DNA of 64,000 bases from positions 684,512 to 748,511 of the forward strand of contig FJUW01000006.1 in the NCBI GenBank assembly GCA_900074885.1, read 5' to 3'. Below the pieces are notes generated by a model. The model was given only the letters and a program-made list of their open reading frames with translations. It was not told the DNA's origin and searched no databases. Shown piece after piece: positions 1 to 10,937 of this stretch. The position numbers were made by a program, and so were the translations under genes. Source of the DNA: Rhynchosporium graminicola. Taxonomy: Eukaryota > Ascomycota > Leotiomycetes > Helotiales > Ploettnerulaceae. Each line of letters opens with the position of its first letter. Position 1 is the stretch's first letter.

Positions 1-1349
1 TACGCGAGTTTTCCTTGGCATCTTTGAGGGTGGACTGTTTCCGGGGGTGAATTATTATATCACGCAGTGGTATCCGAGACATGAGTGTGGCTTTCGCATG
101 GCGCTCTTCTTTTCCGCTGCTACCCTCGCGGGTGCTTTTGGAGGTATCCTTGCGAGAGGTATTTCGGAGATGAATGGTGTTGGTGGCATCGCTGCTGTGA
201 GTTCTAGTCCTTACTTTCGTCGGTACTTTAGGATCTATCTCCTCAAAATATGTTGCTGGAGCGATGCTTTCGGCTTGAAAATCTCAGGTTACAGATTTCT
301 GCGAGATTTCAGTGCTAACCTTCAGGCAGTGGGCATGGATCTTCATTCTAGAAGGACTTCTCAGTATTTTGGTTTCTTTCAGTGCGTATTGGGTTATCAA
401 TGACTATCCATCCACGTAAGACTCAAAGGTCGTGCTGGTGAATCGCTTACTAAATGGTCCCAGCGCGAAGTTCCTCACCGAAGACGAGCGAGTCGAAGTC
501 AAACGTAGAATCGCAGCCGATCATGGAAACCTGTCTGATCACTTCGCATACAAATATGTATTCCAAGCCATCAAGGACTGGAAAATATACATCCACATGT
601 TCATCTGCATGGCTGGATTCTGCCCCATCTACTCATTTTCGCTATTCCTGCCCACGATCATCAAGTTCATGGGATACACCGCGAATGAAGCACAACTCAT
701 GAGCGTGCCGCCTTATGTTGTTGCATGTGTGTTCACCATCGGTGCTAGTTGGTTCGCGGACAGGGTGAAGCAGCGTGGTGTCTTCATGCTTGGCTTTCAG
801 GTCATTGCTATTGCTGGGTTTGCGATGCTGGCTGGTACCGATAGGCCGAGGATCCAGTATGCTGGAACGGTGCTTGCTGCTATTGGTACGTCATCACCAA
901 CGAAGACATCAGGAATTATAGCTGATCTTCACTTCAGGCATCTATCCCCAAATTCCCCTCGGTCTTGCTTGGAACGGCAACAACATCGGTGGGAACATGA
1001 AGCGAGGCACTGGTATCGCAATGCAAGTCATGGGCGGCAATTGCGGCGGCATCATCGCTTCTTACGTCTACATATCTCGTGACGGTCCAAGGTGAGCTAT
1101 TGAAGAAACAATCAGTTTAATTGTTTTCTGTACTGACACGCACCCAGATTTATCAAGGGACACTCCCTCCTCATCGGCATCATCGGCATGGCTCTCTTCC
1201 TCACTCTCTTCATGACCTGCTACCTCCGATGGGAAAACTCTCGGCGCGATAAGGTGGAGCGAGAAACTGGGACCACCTATTCGGACGATGAGAAGCGTGA
1301 ACAGATGGAATTTGCGGATAATGCTCCTTGGTTCAGATATACGGTGTGA
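1..1349 (+). CDS. MFS transporter, anion:cation symporter family (Dal5/Tna1-like), 5' partial
   Basis: This is the 3' part of a plasma-membrane permease of the allantoate/nicotinate (ACS) branch of the major facilitator superfamily; the beginning lies outside the window. Exons I can join in frame are 1-196, 330-415, 464-885, 938-1091 and 1148-1349, each bounded by GT..AG with a CTAAC-like branch site. Family marks include FEGGLFPG, FFSAATLAGAFGG, WIFILEG and a late GLAWNGNN...GTGIAMQ segment, followed by transmembrane helices and an ERETGTTYSDDEKR-type hydrophilic tail. The intron at 197-329 restores the WAWIFILEG motif. Substrate cannot be told from sequence; ACS members carry small organic anions such as allantoate, nicotinate, pantothenate or biotin precursors. 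Confidence 0.9.
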
Positions 1350-3979
1350 TCGGTTACTTACTCGAGCAGTAACACTGCTGGAATACTCAATACTTCTTTC
1401 GGTGATTCTTACTAAAGATCACTGAAGTTGGCTATAAAGGAGTAGCTAGATAATCGGCGAGTTTAGACCCTAGAATATCATGAGATATATTGATGAGTTA
1501 CTGCTATGCGATGTTCTTGTATAGTTTTGGCACACACATGTGAGATTTATCTGAGTCAGAATCGTCAGATGAGACAATCATTCACTAGATCTAGCAGGAA
1601 TGGTTGCAATGGCGACAGCACATTTCTTCCGCATATTGAACACACTTTGACTATTGGAAGTGATTACATCAGAAATTATGAAGTGATGTATGAGAAAGGT
1701 CCAAATTAAGCTGATCGATTGTAGGATTCTCCTCCGACATTTCCACCTAGTTGATGACTATCCGGAACAACTGGCCAAGCATCACAAACCTCGAGAATAG
1801 CAACCATCCCTCCACCAGTCAGGTGGCGATTGATATGACAACGCAGTAAAAACGACTAACCAAAAGCCATGATCAGTCTATGATATGATTATGTATGAAT
1901 TGAAGAGAGTGAACTTGGACTTGAGTTTTTCTCTCGACTTTGTATCGCATCACGCGGTCATCCATATTGAGTATTTTTGCAAGGGAAGAGTGTAAAATCC
2001 TATCCATCTTTGTAGGAGGTTGTCGAGAGTGAATCTCGCGGGAATGTATGAAATGCTTCCACTACGTCTGTGTAGTTGAACTCGCCTTGCACTTTAGCTA
2101 AATCTGATGGCCAAGCTCCTCTTCCTAGGGCGATGTCCGTCTTTTTTTTCGATGGGACTCTCGGATATCATGCGACATTGAGGACGACTGTGAATCTTCC
2201 GTGCTTGTAATGTGGCTGTACTGTTCTTTTCGTGGTGTTTAGGACGACGGCGGCCATATGAGGTATTGGATACAGGTTTGGAAGGGGTGTCTGGCGGCTC
2301 TGGATGCCCCAGCCGTTCCAATCGAGAAGTCATTGCGAAATACGGCGAGGGTGCTTGTAGTTGTGCTTGGACCTTCCTGTTCTGATATATATTGGTTTTG
2401 ACTGAGTCTAAAAAGCTCAGAGGAGAAGTGATGTTGAGCTAATGTATCAGGTCTCTTGTGCAGTAATCACAGAATATCAAAGTCAGCAGCAAGAAGAAGT
2501 GGGAGACTCTCAGTGTGGAATTTAAATCTCTTGGCTTTTTAGTTAAGTTAAATAAGTCTTTATATCACTCTTCTAATATAGAGCTTAGATATAGCTACGA
2601 GTATCTTCTTAGATATTATTAAACGAGATTTAAGAATAAAAATATAGTTATCCAAGTAGCTAGATCTTAGAGAGATTCTCGCTTAGTATTTATAACTAAC
2701 TAAACTTTAGATAATTATAAAATATAATATTAAGATTAGATTATATAGGCATAATTTCGGCGAAGGATGGACACATATCGCGCATAGTATGGCTGACGTT
2801 AGAAGAGTTAATGATGTGAAAGATGTGCTGCTGATAATGCGTTGAGTCCTTGTCGAGTAGAAAGTTGGAGGCTTACAGGAAAAGTACTCATTGGCGCTAA
2901 TGAGCGAGCCACTTGGAGACGGAAAGCGAACTTCCACGGAGTTGTGGCCTTGGTCTACGGCTCACTTGCTGCTGGAAAGCGAACCAAGTTGAAGAGGCTT
3001 GATCTTCCCCGGTAGTGGGTATTGAATATACAGCTGTTCTTCATCAGATCTGAGCATATTAATTCTTGGGATAAGCAGAGTAGAGCGAGTGCCTCTAAAG
3101 ATCAAAACTAGTCCGTCATCGACACGGAGCAAAATGAGAAAGCAGTGAAAGAAACCTCTTCACACTTCAACAGCTAATGAAAGCCAGTTTGTCTCATTCC
3201 TCGGATAGGTAAGCCGGACAATGCACCATCGCTCTATTGGCACTATTGCTAACCTCTATCCATTCGTGTCCTCACATAAGTAATAGTCTGCCCAATCTTT
3301 AGAGGCTGGCCTCTTTCGGTGAGCTTTCTTGCTCTTCTTCACAGGTGTAAAGTTGTAGCCATTGTTAGTGGTGTAAAAGCCAGCCAGCCACTGGTTGCTT
3401 CCTCGCGAGATTTGGTATTATAATAAATCTACGCCACCTTCAACTTCCAGAACAGCGTCTTTCCGACGACTTTATCTCCACTTATTCTCCTCAGCAAATG
3501 ATCCAAATAGCTGAAGTATCGACAAACGCATTAGTGGCTATCGATTTGAAAATCACCGTGATTGTAATCATTTAGAATACTTCCCATGACCAGGCAACGC
3601 TCCCATTTCTGCAAATGCAAGGAGTACGTTACTCCACCATGAGTCAACGCGCCAATCTCGCGTCGTGTCCGAGCCAACCAATCTCGCCAAGCACAGCAAT
3701 CCTGCCACGAACCCCTGCCAAGAGCGCGATCGCGTAAGCCGACTCGGGAAGTGAAGTAAACAAATCGCCTGTGCGATCCATGTTTACCTTCTTGGTCTCT
3801 GATGTGGCCTTGCAAGGAGGAGTTGGCTCTAAACGCGCTTCAAGAGTTCTTTGTTTACGTCTTGTCTCCTTCACTTTTATCAACTTCTATACTTCTGCCA
3901 GCCAACGAGTGTTGAGCGACTTATTTGAGTGCCAATTAATAGGAGGATACGGACATTACCCCGCCATATCTACGACACA
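1350..3979. other. Intergenic region with AT-rich island
   Basis: No convincing gene. Small open frames here lack conserved motifs and have poor codon structure. Positions 2521-2760 are strongly AT-rich and full of TA dinucleotides (see the repeat entry). The last ~100 bases before 3980 are probably the 5' untranslated leader of the coiled-coil gene. Confidence 0.6.
2521..2760. repeat. AT-rich, TpA-dense tract (possible RIP relic)
   Basis: The base composition changes abruptly from mixed to very AT-rich, with dense TA, TTA and ATA words (tatagagcttagatatagc, ataatattaagattag). This is the pattern left by repeat-induced point mutation on old repeats in ascomycetes. I recognise no transposon protein in it. 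The assignment is inferred from composition only. Confidence 0.4.
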
Positions 3980-6448
3980 ATGGCCAACCTCGATAACGAC
4001 AACACGATGGTCGTTGACGACGACAGACCTCTCTCCATCCGCCGCACCCGCCGCAGCAGTGCCGGCCTCTCCCAAAATTCTCGAAACTCCTCCCCCTATC
4101 CTCCCAGTCAAAATGCAGCATTACATCCCCACGGCATGGCCACACCTCCAGAAACACCCAAACGCAATAAGAAGAAAGTGCGGTTCTCGGACCCAGGACC
4201 AGCGATCACATCCGATTACGCGTCGTCGGGCCTCACGCCATTCATACGTCGCACTTCTCTTGCCACGCCCAAGTCGAAGAGGAGACAATCGACACCGGGG
4301 AGGTTGTGGAATAGGGCTGGCTTCGATGTAGAGCCTGCGAGTGGGACATTACAATTTGCGCCACTGAGACAGGTGTTGGATGGGAGGGTCAAGAGGAGGA
4401 TTAAGAGGAATGGATTGAGTGAGGAGATCAATGTCATTGATTTCGACAAGAGAATGGAGGCGAGAGGGAGGAAGAGTGAAGTCGAGAGATTGAGGGGCGA
4501 GTTGGAATTGAAGGATAAGGAAGTACAAAGTATGCGGGACGAATTGGATATCGCTAGCCAAATTGAAGGGGAATCCGGGCACTCTCTACCAACAAACACG
4601 GCACTTGCCTCGAAAGTCCAGGAACTGGAGAGTCAGATCCGGCATCTAAAAGAAGAGCTTGGGAGGAGAGAGTCGGATAATGCAGATACGATTGAAGACA
4701 CGCATAACTGGACCCTAGCAGCGAGGGATCCGTATGATTTTGAGGACGGGGATGATGACGAGATGATGATAACGAATTACGACGATGGTTTCCATGACAT
4801 GACCGCCAACGACGAATTAATGACCACGCCGACGCGTCTCAACACCTCGTTTCCCTCACCACCATCCACGATGCCCAACACGCCGTGCAAATCAGTATAC
4901 TCCCTGAACGCAGGCATACAAGCCAGTTTACCCGTTCCCGACCCCGAAAACGAGGAACTGAGAGATCAACTCCAGGTTCTACAAGCAGAGATCGCGAAAC
5001 TTGCAAAGGTAGTCGCTCTTAATGAGGATAATGCCACGAGACTGAGCGAGAAACTGTCCGAGTTCATACCTGTAGACGAACCACACGATACAAGTACCCT
5101 GGACGCAGCCCTCGATACCGTACTCACGCAACTCGTACTCACGCAATCACAAGCCCTCGAAAACAGCACCGCGTTCTCCGCTCTCGCTTCCGAGATCTCA
5201 GCACTCGGTTTCTCGGGCACGAGTCCCGACGCCACGCTCGCGAATATCGCGAAACAATTCCGGCAAGCGAGACTCGATCTCGAGTACCTCGCTCCAGGGG
5301 AGATAGCGGAGGGATTCGAGAATGAGAAATTATTGGGGTTGTTGGTGGGTAGAATGAGGGTTTTGCTTGAGAAGGCGAAGCAGGGTGATCAGAGTGTGGA
5401 TCAGTATCATGAGCAGGAACTGTTGTTGAGACAGCAGCTTAACGATCGGGTTAGTGTGATGGATGCTCTGAAGACTGATCTATCCTCGGCCAGTACACTA
5501 GTCGGGTCTCTGAGGGAAGAAGTCAGAGAGAAAGAGACGGACAGCGAGAGATTGCGGTCTGCTCTCGAGGGCTACAGATCCGAAGTCTCGAGTCTCGAAA
5601 CCCTCATCTCACGCATAGAAGAGGAGGGACGAGAAACCGAGCAAGGTCTGAGAAGTGAGATGGAAGAGCTACAAGCGAGACTCAACAACGAAGTCGCGCA
5701 ACACGACGTCACGAAGGCGATTAATGAAGGCAACGAGATCCTCCTTCCAGAATTGGAGAAACGACTCTCTGCCGCGTTGGAAGCAGCCGCTGATGTGCAA
5801 GCGCAATTATCCGCTTTGACAGCCACGCATTCCGCCATGCTAGCTGAGCGCGACGCAGCGCTGGCGCAGATCCTCAAGCTCTCACATGCAGCATCCACCG
5901 ATGTCCAAGACCGCGAGTCCGTCATCGCGGAATTGAGATCCGGTATCCTCTCTCGCGAACAAACTCACGGCTCGGCTCTCGCGCTCCGCGATGCCCGCGT
6001 TGCTGAACTCCGAAGTGAGGTCGAGAGGGTCAATGAGGCGTTGAAGAGTGCGCATTCTACTATTCTGCATCTGAGGAATGAGAATAAGGAGGTTAAGGAG
6101 AGGGCTGAGAGGGGCAGGTTTGTGGTGAGAGATATGTTGAGGCAGATGGGACGCGCGGAGGAGATGGGGAGGGGGTTTGCGGATTTGGAGGATGTCGTGA
6201 ATGGTGTGGAGGAGAGGAGGGCGAGTGTTGCCGGAGTGGTTAGTATGCCGTCTGCGGGAGATGGAGGTGTGGTTAGGAAGGGTGCGGGAGATGGAGGTGT
6301 GGTTAGGAAGGGAGGCATGTTTGATGCTGGGCTTGCGAGACGGAGTAGTGCGGGGAAGAGTGGGAGGAAGAGGAGGAGGAGGTATGATAGTGGATTGGGG
6401 TTCTTGGAAGAAGGCGAGGAAGATGAGACGACGGAGGTTGAGATGTAA
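3980..6448 (+). CDS. Large fungal coiled-coil protein, unknown function
   Basis: An uninterrupted 822-residue frame. I start it at the ATG at 3980 (context cacaATGG), because the upstream extension to 3929 begins only at a GTG. The N-terminal ~100 residues are Ser/Pro/Arg-rich and probably disordered, with several SP/TP sites. Residues ~95-155 carry a compact basic block (TPKSKRRQSTPGRLWNRAGF, then LQFAPLRQVLDG) that looks like a conserved fungal motif. From ~165 to ~750 the protein is mostly heptad-rich coiled coil, broken by an acidic stretch around 270. The C terminus has a 10-residue duplication, a basic cluster (GRKRRRRYDSG, possible nuclear signal) and an acidic end. Architecture suggests a structural, nuclear or spindle-associated scaffold, but I cannot name it. 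Confidence 0.85.
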   Translation: MANLDNDNTMVVDDDRPLSIRRTRRSSAGLSQNSRNSSPYPPSQNAALHPHGMATPPETPKRNKKKVRFSDPGPAITSDYASSGLTPFIRRTSLATPKSKRRQSTPGRLWNRAGFDVEPASGTLQFAPLRQVLDGRVKRRIKRNGLSEEINVIDFDKRMEARGRKSEVERLRGELELKDKEVQSMRDELDIASQIEGESGHSLPTNTALASKVQELESQIRHLKEELGRRESDNADTIEDTHNWTLAARDPYDFEDGDDDEMMITNYDDGFHDMTANDELMTTPTRLNTSFPSPPSTMPNTPCKSVYSLNAGIQASLPVPDPENEELRDQLQVLQAEIAKLAKVVALNEDNATRLSEKLSEFIPVDEPHDTSTLDAALDTVLTQLVLTQSQALENSTAFSALASEISALGFSGTSPDATLANIAKQFRQARLDLEYLAPGEIAEGFENEKLLGLLVGRMRVLLEKAKQGDQSVDQYHEQELLLRQQLNDRVSVMDALKTDLSSASTLVGSLREEVREKETDSERLRSALEGYRSEVSSLETLISRIEEEGRETEQGLRSEMEELQARLNNEVAQHDVTKAINEGNEILLPELEKRLSAALEAAADVQAQLSALTATHSAMLAERDAALAQILKLSHAASTDVQDRESVIAELRSGILSREQTHGSALALRDARVAELRSEVERVNEALKSAHSTILHLRNENKEVKERAERGRFVVRDMLRQMGRAEEMGRGFADLEDVVNGVEERRASVAGVVSMPSAGDGGVVRKGAGDGGVVRKGGMFDAGLARRSSAGKSGRKRRRRYDSGLGFLEEGEEDETTEVEM
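6253..6312 (+). repeat. Exact 2 x 30-base tandem duplication inside the coiled-coil gene
   Basis: Units 6253-6282 and 6283-6312 are identical (beginning tgcgggagatggaggtgtgg). In frame they duplicate a ten-residue Gly/Val/Arg/Lys segment (GDGGVVRKG) in the C-terminal tail. Perfect identity implies a recent slippage event. Confidence 0.9.
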
Positions 6449-7166
6449 GGATGTTTGGCGGGCATATCTTATTTCATTTATCATTGTCATGTTGATGTAG
6501 TAAGTAGTGCTGGGGAGTTCGGCGTCTATGCTTTTTTTTTCATAGTACCTCTGCCATATATTTTTTGGTTCAGTTAGTATTATCACGTAGTGGAGTTCGA
6601 GTAGTTTGGATATAGACATTTATCAGTAATTCTACTGCGAGATATCTGCTATGTCTCCTCTACGCTTATACTTGCTGAATCACTTATTGCGTCTGCTGTA
6701 GAGAGTCTGGCTCCAAGTGCGCCTTTCTCTCGCTCAACAGAAGAATCCTCTATCGATTAGTTGATCGATCGAGTGAGTCTGAGCAGTGGATGCAAAACCG
6801 AGCCTGGACAATTAATCTCCCTGTTAGCCAAAAAAATAGTCAGCAAGAAATAGATTGTCTTGTTTCCATATCAACAAGAGATCTCGCTTGCTTTTAGTGG
6901 GCTTCTCCCTCCCTCCCGTATCCAGGCTAGGTCAGCGCAGCTCTCCACATTCTTGCCTTACTTGCCCCTCTCCGCCCACCCACACCTTAGGGATAGATGA
7001 AAACTCTTCCTTTCCAAATTTCAGTATTTTATATATATTTCAATAAGCTCGTGTCGACATCATCACATGAGATTCGGGATACTTAAACGTCCGAATCGTC
7101 CCTCCCGTTCAAAGGGAAGGGATGTGACAGCGGTTACGGGCTCCGTAATGAGCACGGGATGATAGA
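6449..7166. other. Intergenic
   Basis: 3' flank of the coiled-coil gene and 5' flank of the tRNA. I see no gene; 6855-7046 is an unsupported small open frame. Short A and T runs are present, but no clear terminator. Confidence 0.6.
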
Positions 7167-7255
7167 GCCTGGATAGTTCAGTGGTAGAATACATGCTTTG
7201 GGATGAATCCTATGACATCTGTATGTGGTCCTCGGTTCAATCCCGAGTTCAGGCC
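7167..7255 (+). tRNA. tRNA-Pro (anticodon UGG) with 17-base intron
   Basis: A complete cloverleaf can be drawn. The acceptor stem gcctgga/ttcaggc has 7 pairs including one G-T. The D arm is gttc-agtggta-gaat and the anticodon stem is catgc/gtatg. The T arm is a perfect ctcgg/ccgag around ttcaatc, and the discriminator is C. Removing a 17-base intron at 7203-7219, immediately after position 37 as usual for nuclear tRNA introns, gives a 72-base tRNA with loop TTTGGGT, hence anticodon UGG (7199-7201). Internal A box (tagttcagtgg) and B box (ggttcaatcc) match RNA polymerase III promoters. A downstream T run is short (ctttat). Confidence 0.85.
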
Positions 7256-9804
7256 TCTCGCTTTATCCTGTAGGGAGTTAGTCTTTTGATAGATACTCAC
7301 TTACTCTTGTGATTTATTAATAAGCTGTGATGCTATTTTGTTGGAATGAGAAGGAAAAGAATGCTGCTGTTGAAGCGGACTTCGTGATGAGCGGGAGCGG
7401 AAGCGGAGATATTTGGTTCTGGTGTAACGAGGCCCGCTTAGGGTTATCCAGCCAGATTGGATTGTTGTTTTTTTTCGCTTCTACTGGATTTATTTGTTAC
7501 TTGCGTTCAATTGCTTGGAATAAATATTTATTTATTTTATATTTCTCTATTTTAAAACGAGAGATTTCTTTTTTTTCGGCTACCCGAATATCAAGAGACG
7601 GAAAACTTCTTAGCTCTATCTATCATAGGTCCTGGGAGCTAAAACTGTTTTTACGTGACTTTCTGTTCTCATAATTATTAATTCCTCAAGTGGATATGTT
7701 TCACAGGCCAGAATTGACACAAGTCTTACTTTGAGATCGCTCGATTTCGATTAAGATAATTCATATCTAATCCACCTCTCATCTGTCAATATACCTAGAG
7801 TGGACGTCGAATTACTGAGGTGTCTTCTCACCGTCAAGTAAGTCGGGAATTTATCGAACTTTGTTGGCGGCGGCAAGAGATTTGCAGGCAACACGGACTT
7901 GTGCGCGCAAGATTCCCACAACTTCCTCGTCGTCCTTCTTTTGTCCACTCGAAGGCTCTTTCAACACCTAGCATAGAAAGCTTAACTGAGACACCATCTC
8001 AATGCCTCCGCGGTCTCGTCTCTTTCCAAAACCTGTTGGGACGGTCTCCTTTGCGCAGAATAATCAGGGTGAGAAGGAGGGTTGTCGTCGGTGAGGTTGT
8101 TCCCGAGTGATATTCGGTAAAACTTCCGCGGGTGGACGGAGCCATGAAGGCTGGCAAAATATCTGTCGGATGCAGCGATGATCCAAATCACATCGGTTAC
8201 CCTGGAATCGTTACAGGACGGAAACCAAGCTCAAGAAATATTGTCTCGAGTGTGAGGGTGTTTGTTTCCTTATTTCCGCCAAAACTTCTGACTCATTATC
8301 AACACAACCTCCAAATCCACTAGCAATCGACACCAAATTCACCAATCCAATCTCCGACCTCTCCACAATCGCATCATCCTCTCAACTAGTGATATGCATA
8401 CAGTCATTTTTGCCTCCATACAGATCCGGATACGCCTATTGTTCGCGAAAATACTATGCTGGGCTCGTGGTAGGCTAGTGGTTTCCCAAGCTGTGCGATA
8501 TTCGTCCCTCTCATTGTCGCTATCCTGCTTGATACCAACCACGTAAGCCGGAGCAGTGCTCACAGCTTTATCGTAATGCCTTGTTTGATTAGAGACCTCA
8601 ACTTTTCTAGTGTATTTCCAGCGTCCATATGTGCCATCAGTTCAGCCCTTTTGTCTTCCAGTAAAGTGTTGGCGTTGAATTCGTTTACAGACTCAGGAGA
8701 GGTCGGAATTAGTATTTCCTCTGATCGAACGCCCTGCACATTGAGAGATATCAGCACATTGGCTTTGTACGCAGGAGATCTACGTCTGATGCTACAGATG
8801 GGGAATGTACTTTGTAGATATCGATGCAAGGGCGAAGAACACCGAGAATCTGTTCCCGAGAAGCCGTTTGGAGCGATCCTAAAAACAGAAAAATCAACAT
8901 TACCCGCTCCAAGGATCGGACGGATTTCCTCTGGGAGGTGGAGTCGTAGTCGCCAAGAACACTTGAATTTGCGCGAGATTGCGGAATCTATTTGTATAAG
9001 AACGCTTCTTCAATACTCTTTAGAAGCAACTAAGTAAATATCAGTTGTATTTGATGGATAATGATAAAGCTTGCTTCGATTCAGGCCAAATGCCAAGCGC
9101 CAGCCACCGGTATCGTCTGCCACGTAGAGTCACAACTCATAAGTCAAAACCACGATTTCGGTTGCAAGCAAATGAAGGAACAATAATTAGATGAAACTCG
9201 CACTTGGGAACCTAATTGCGCCTGAGAGGTCTCATTTCTGAGACGAATATGGCGCCGAGCGGCCGAAAGGCGCACTGGGCTTCCTGAGGTGAGCAATGCG
9301 ATCCTGAACCTTTATCAACTCATCTCTTATCATCTCATCATATGTAGGATACTAGTCTATGTTAATAAATAGTGTATGAATGAAGGGCAGATGCTCATAG
9401 TTCTAATTAATGCGTATCATTTTAAAGGAGACAAGATGGAAAGCAGTGAATTCTTGCACGAGTCTAACTTTTCCTTGCCGGCGCTTTGTTTGACTAAGAA
9501 GGGAAGTTTGGAATTTTCGCAGTGCACCCACTTCTTGCCAATGGACTCACTCGCTTGCGCAATATAAACAATGCTCTTCCCTTCATCTAAATAAATACAA
9601 TGGGGGTTTTACCGAGTACGCTAAGCCGTCAGCTTCGGTACGTCAGAGTGGGAGCTACCCCGCCCCCGCTTTGAACGGTCGTCTTCCAACATCAGCTGCA
9701 GCAAAGTTCATTCATCTTTTCAATCGACCAATTAGTCAAGAGGACCTATTTAGGATCCTTTTGTAAACCCCCCACTAATTTATTTTTGTCTATTCGCTTG
9801 CAAC
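7256..9804. other. Intergenic, 2.5 kb
   Basis: No supportable gene on either strand. Several open frames of 60-150 codons occur (for example 8576-9037 plus, 7820-8110 plus, 8560-8829 minus), but they overlap one another on both strands and show no motif. The final ~150 bases before 9805 contain a C-rich stretch and probably the MOSC gene promoter. Confidence 0.55.
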
Positions 9805-10937
9805 ATGCTCGATATACTCAACCCATTCTCTAGCCCGTCTGCCACTAGCGAGATCACAGAATTACGGATCTACCCGATCAAATCATGTCGTGGAATTTCT
9901 ATACAGAAGTCGTTCCTTACCAAACAAGGACTAGACCTTGATAGGAGGTGGATGTTTGTCGATGCAGAGACAATGAAGTATGTTTCACTATCTGCCGTGT
10001 GACTTTCCTGTAGATTGGTCGACATGTACTACACATCGGGATCGAGTAAATTACACCCATATTGACTATTTATTTGTACAGATTTATCACAATCCGGGAC
10101 ATATCGCAAATGACACTAATCGACACCTCCCTCGACTCTACCTCCAGCAACCTTACAATTTCCATCCACAACACCCCCCACAACATAGCAATACCCACCC
10201 GTCCCTCTGCCTCCTGGCTCGAATCTAACACAACCTTGTCCCGGGTCAATATCTGGGATCACGAGACCGACGGGTACGTCTACTCAGACGCCATTAACTC
10301 CATATTCACCGGATTCTTCTCCAAACCCGTGAAACTCGTCTATAAGGGTCCAACACCGCGAATCCTTCGCGGGAATGGTGCACCGGAACTTCTGGGTAGG
10401 GAAGAGAGCACGAATTTTCCAGATGTGATGCCTGTGCTCATTGCGAACGAGAGCAGTTTAAGGGAGTTGAATGGAAGGTTGAGGGAGAAGGGACATGAGG
10501 AGATCACAGTGGAGAGGTTTAGGCCGAATATTATTGTCAAGGGTGCTGAGGAGGGAGACACGGCTAGTAAAGGCGGATTACCAACTGCCTGGAGCGAGGA
10601 CCGTTGGAAGACTGTACGGATATTACCAAGTGCTGAGCAGAAGTCAGGTCTGGCTTCTTTGCTTGGTGCTGGTGGTGATGAGAGGCCATTGGAAATTGAT
10701 GTCCAGGCCCGCTGTGCGAGATGTCAGGTTCCGAATGTGGATCCTGATACGGCGGAGAAGGATAAAAAAGAGCCGTGGGATACTCTGGTCAGTTATCGGA
10801 GGGTTGACGAGGGCGTCAAATGGAAACCTTGCTTTGGCATGCTGAGCTGCCCGAGAAGTGAGGGAGACATTGCGGTAGGGATGAAGTTCGAGGTTGTGGC
10901 TACGACGGATGATCATAATTACATCAAAGGATTCTGA
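9805..10937 (+). CDS. MOSC-domain protein (mARC / amidoxime-reducing component-like)
   Basis: Two exons, 9805-9977 and 10082-10937, give 342 residues; the intron has a ttgacta branch site and a tttgtacag acceptor. Residues ~15-125 form a MOSC N-terminal beta-barrel domain (LRIYPIKSCRGI, LDLDRRWMFVD). The MOSC domain follows, with the pattern CARCQVPNVDPDTAEKD, then KEPWDTLVSYRR and PCFGMLSC near the C terminus. In the mARC family the conserved Cys before VDPDTG binds the molybdenum of the cofactor, and that Cys is present here. Such proteins reduce N-hydroxylated compounds with cytochrome b5 and its reductase. No clear mitochondrial anchor helix is visible at the N terminus, so it may be a soluble fungal member. 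The family is well supported; the substrate is unknown. Confidence 0.9.

Noticed and set aside
2094..2333. Minus-strand 79-codon basic frame
   Set aside because: Rich in Arg/Pro/Ser with no motif or splice partner; likely chance.
8576..9037. 153-codon plus-strand frame in the 7-10 kb gap
   Set aside because: Overlaps an equally long frame on the other strand, has no recognisable motif and no matching spliced continuation.
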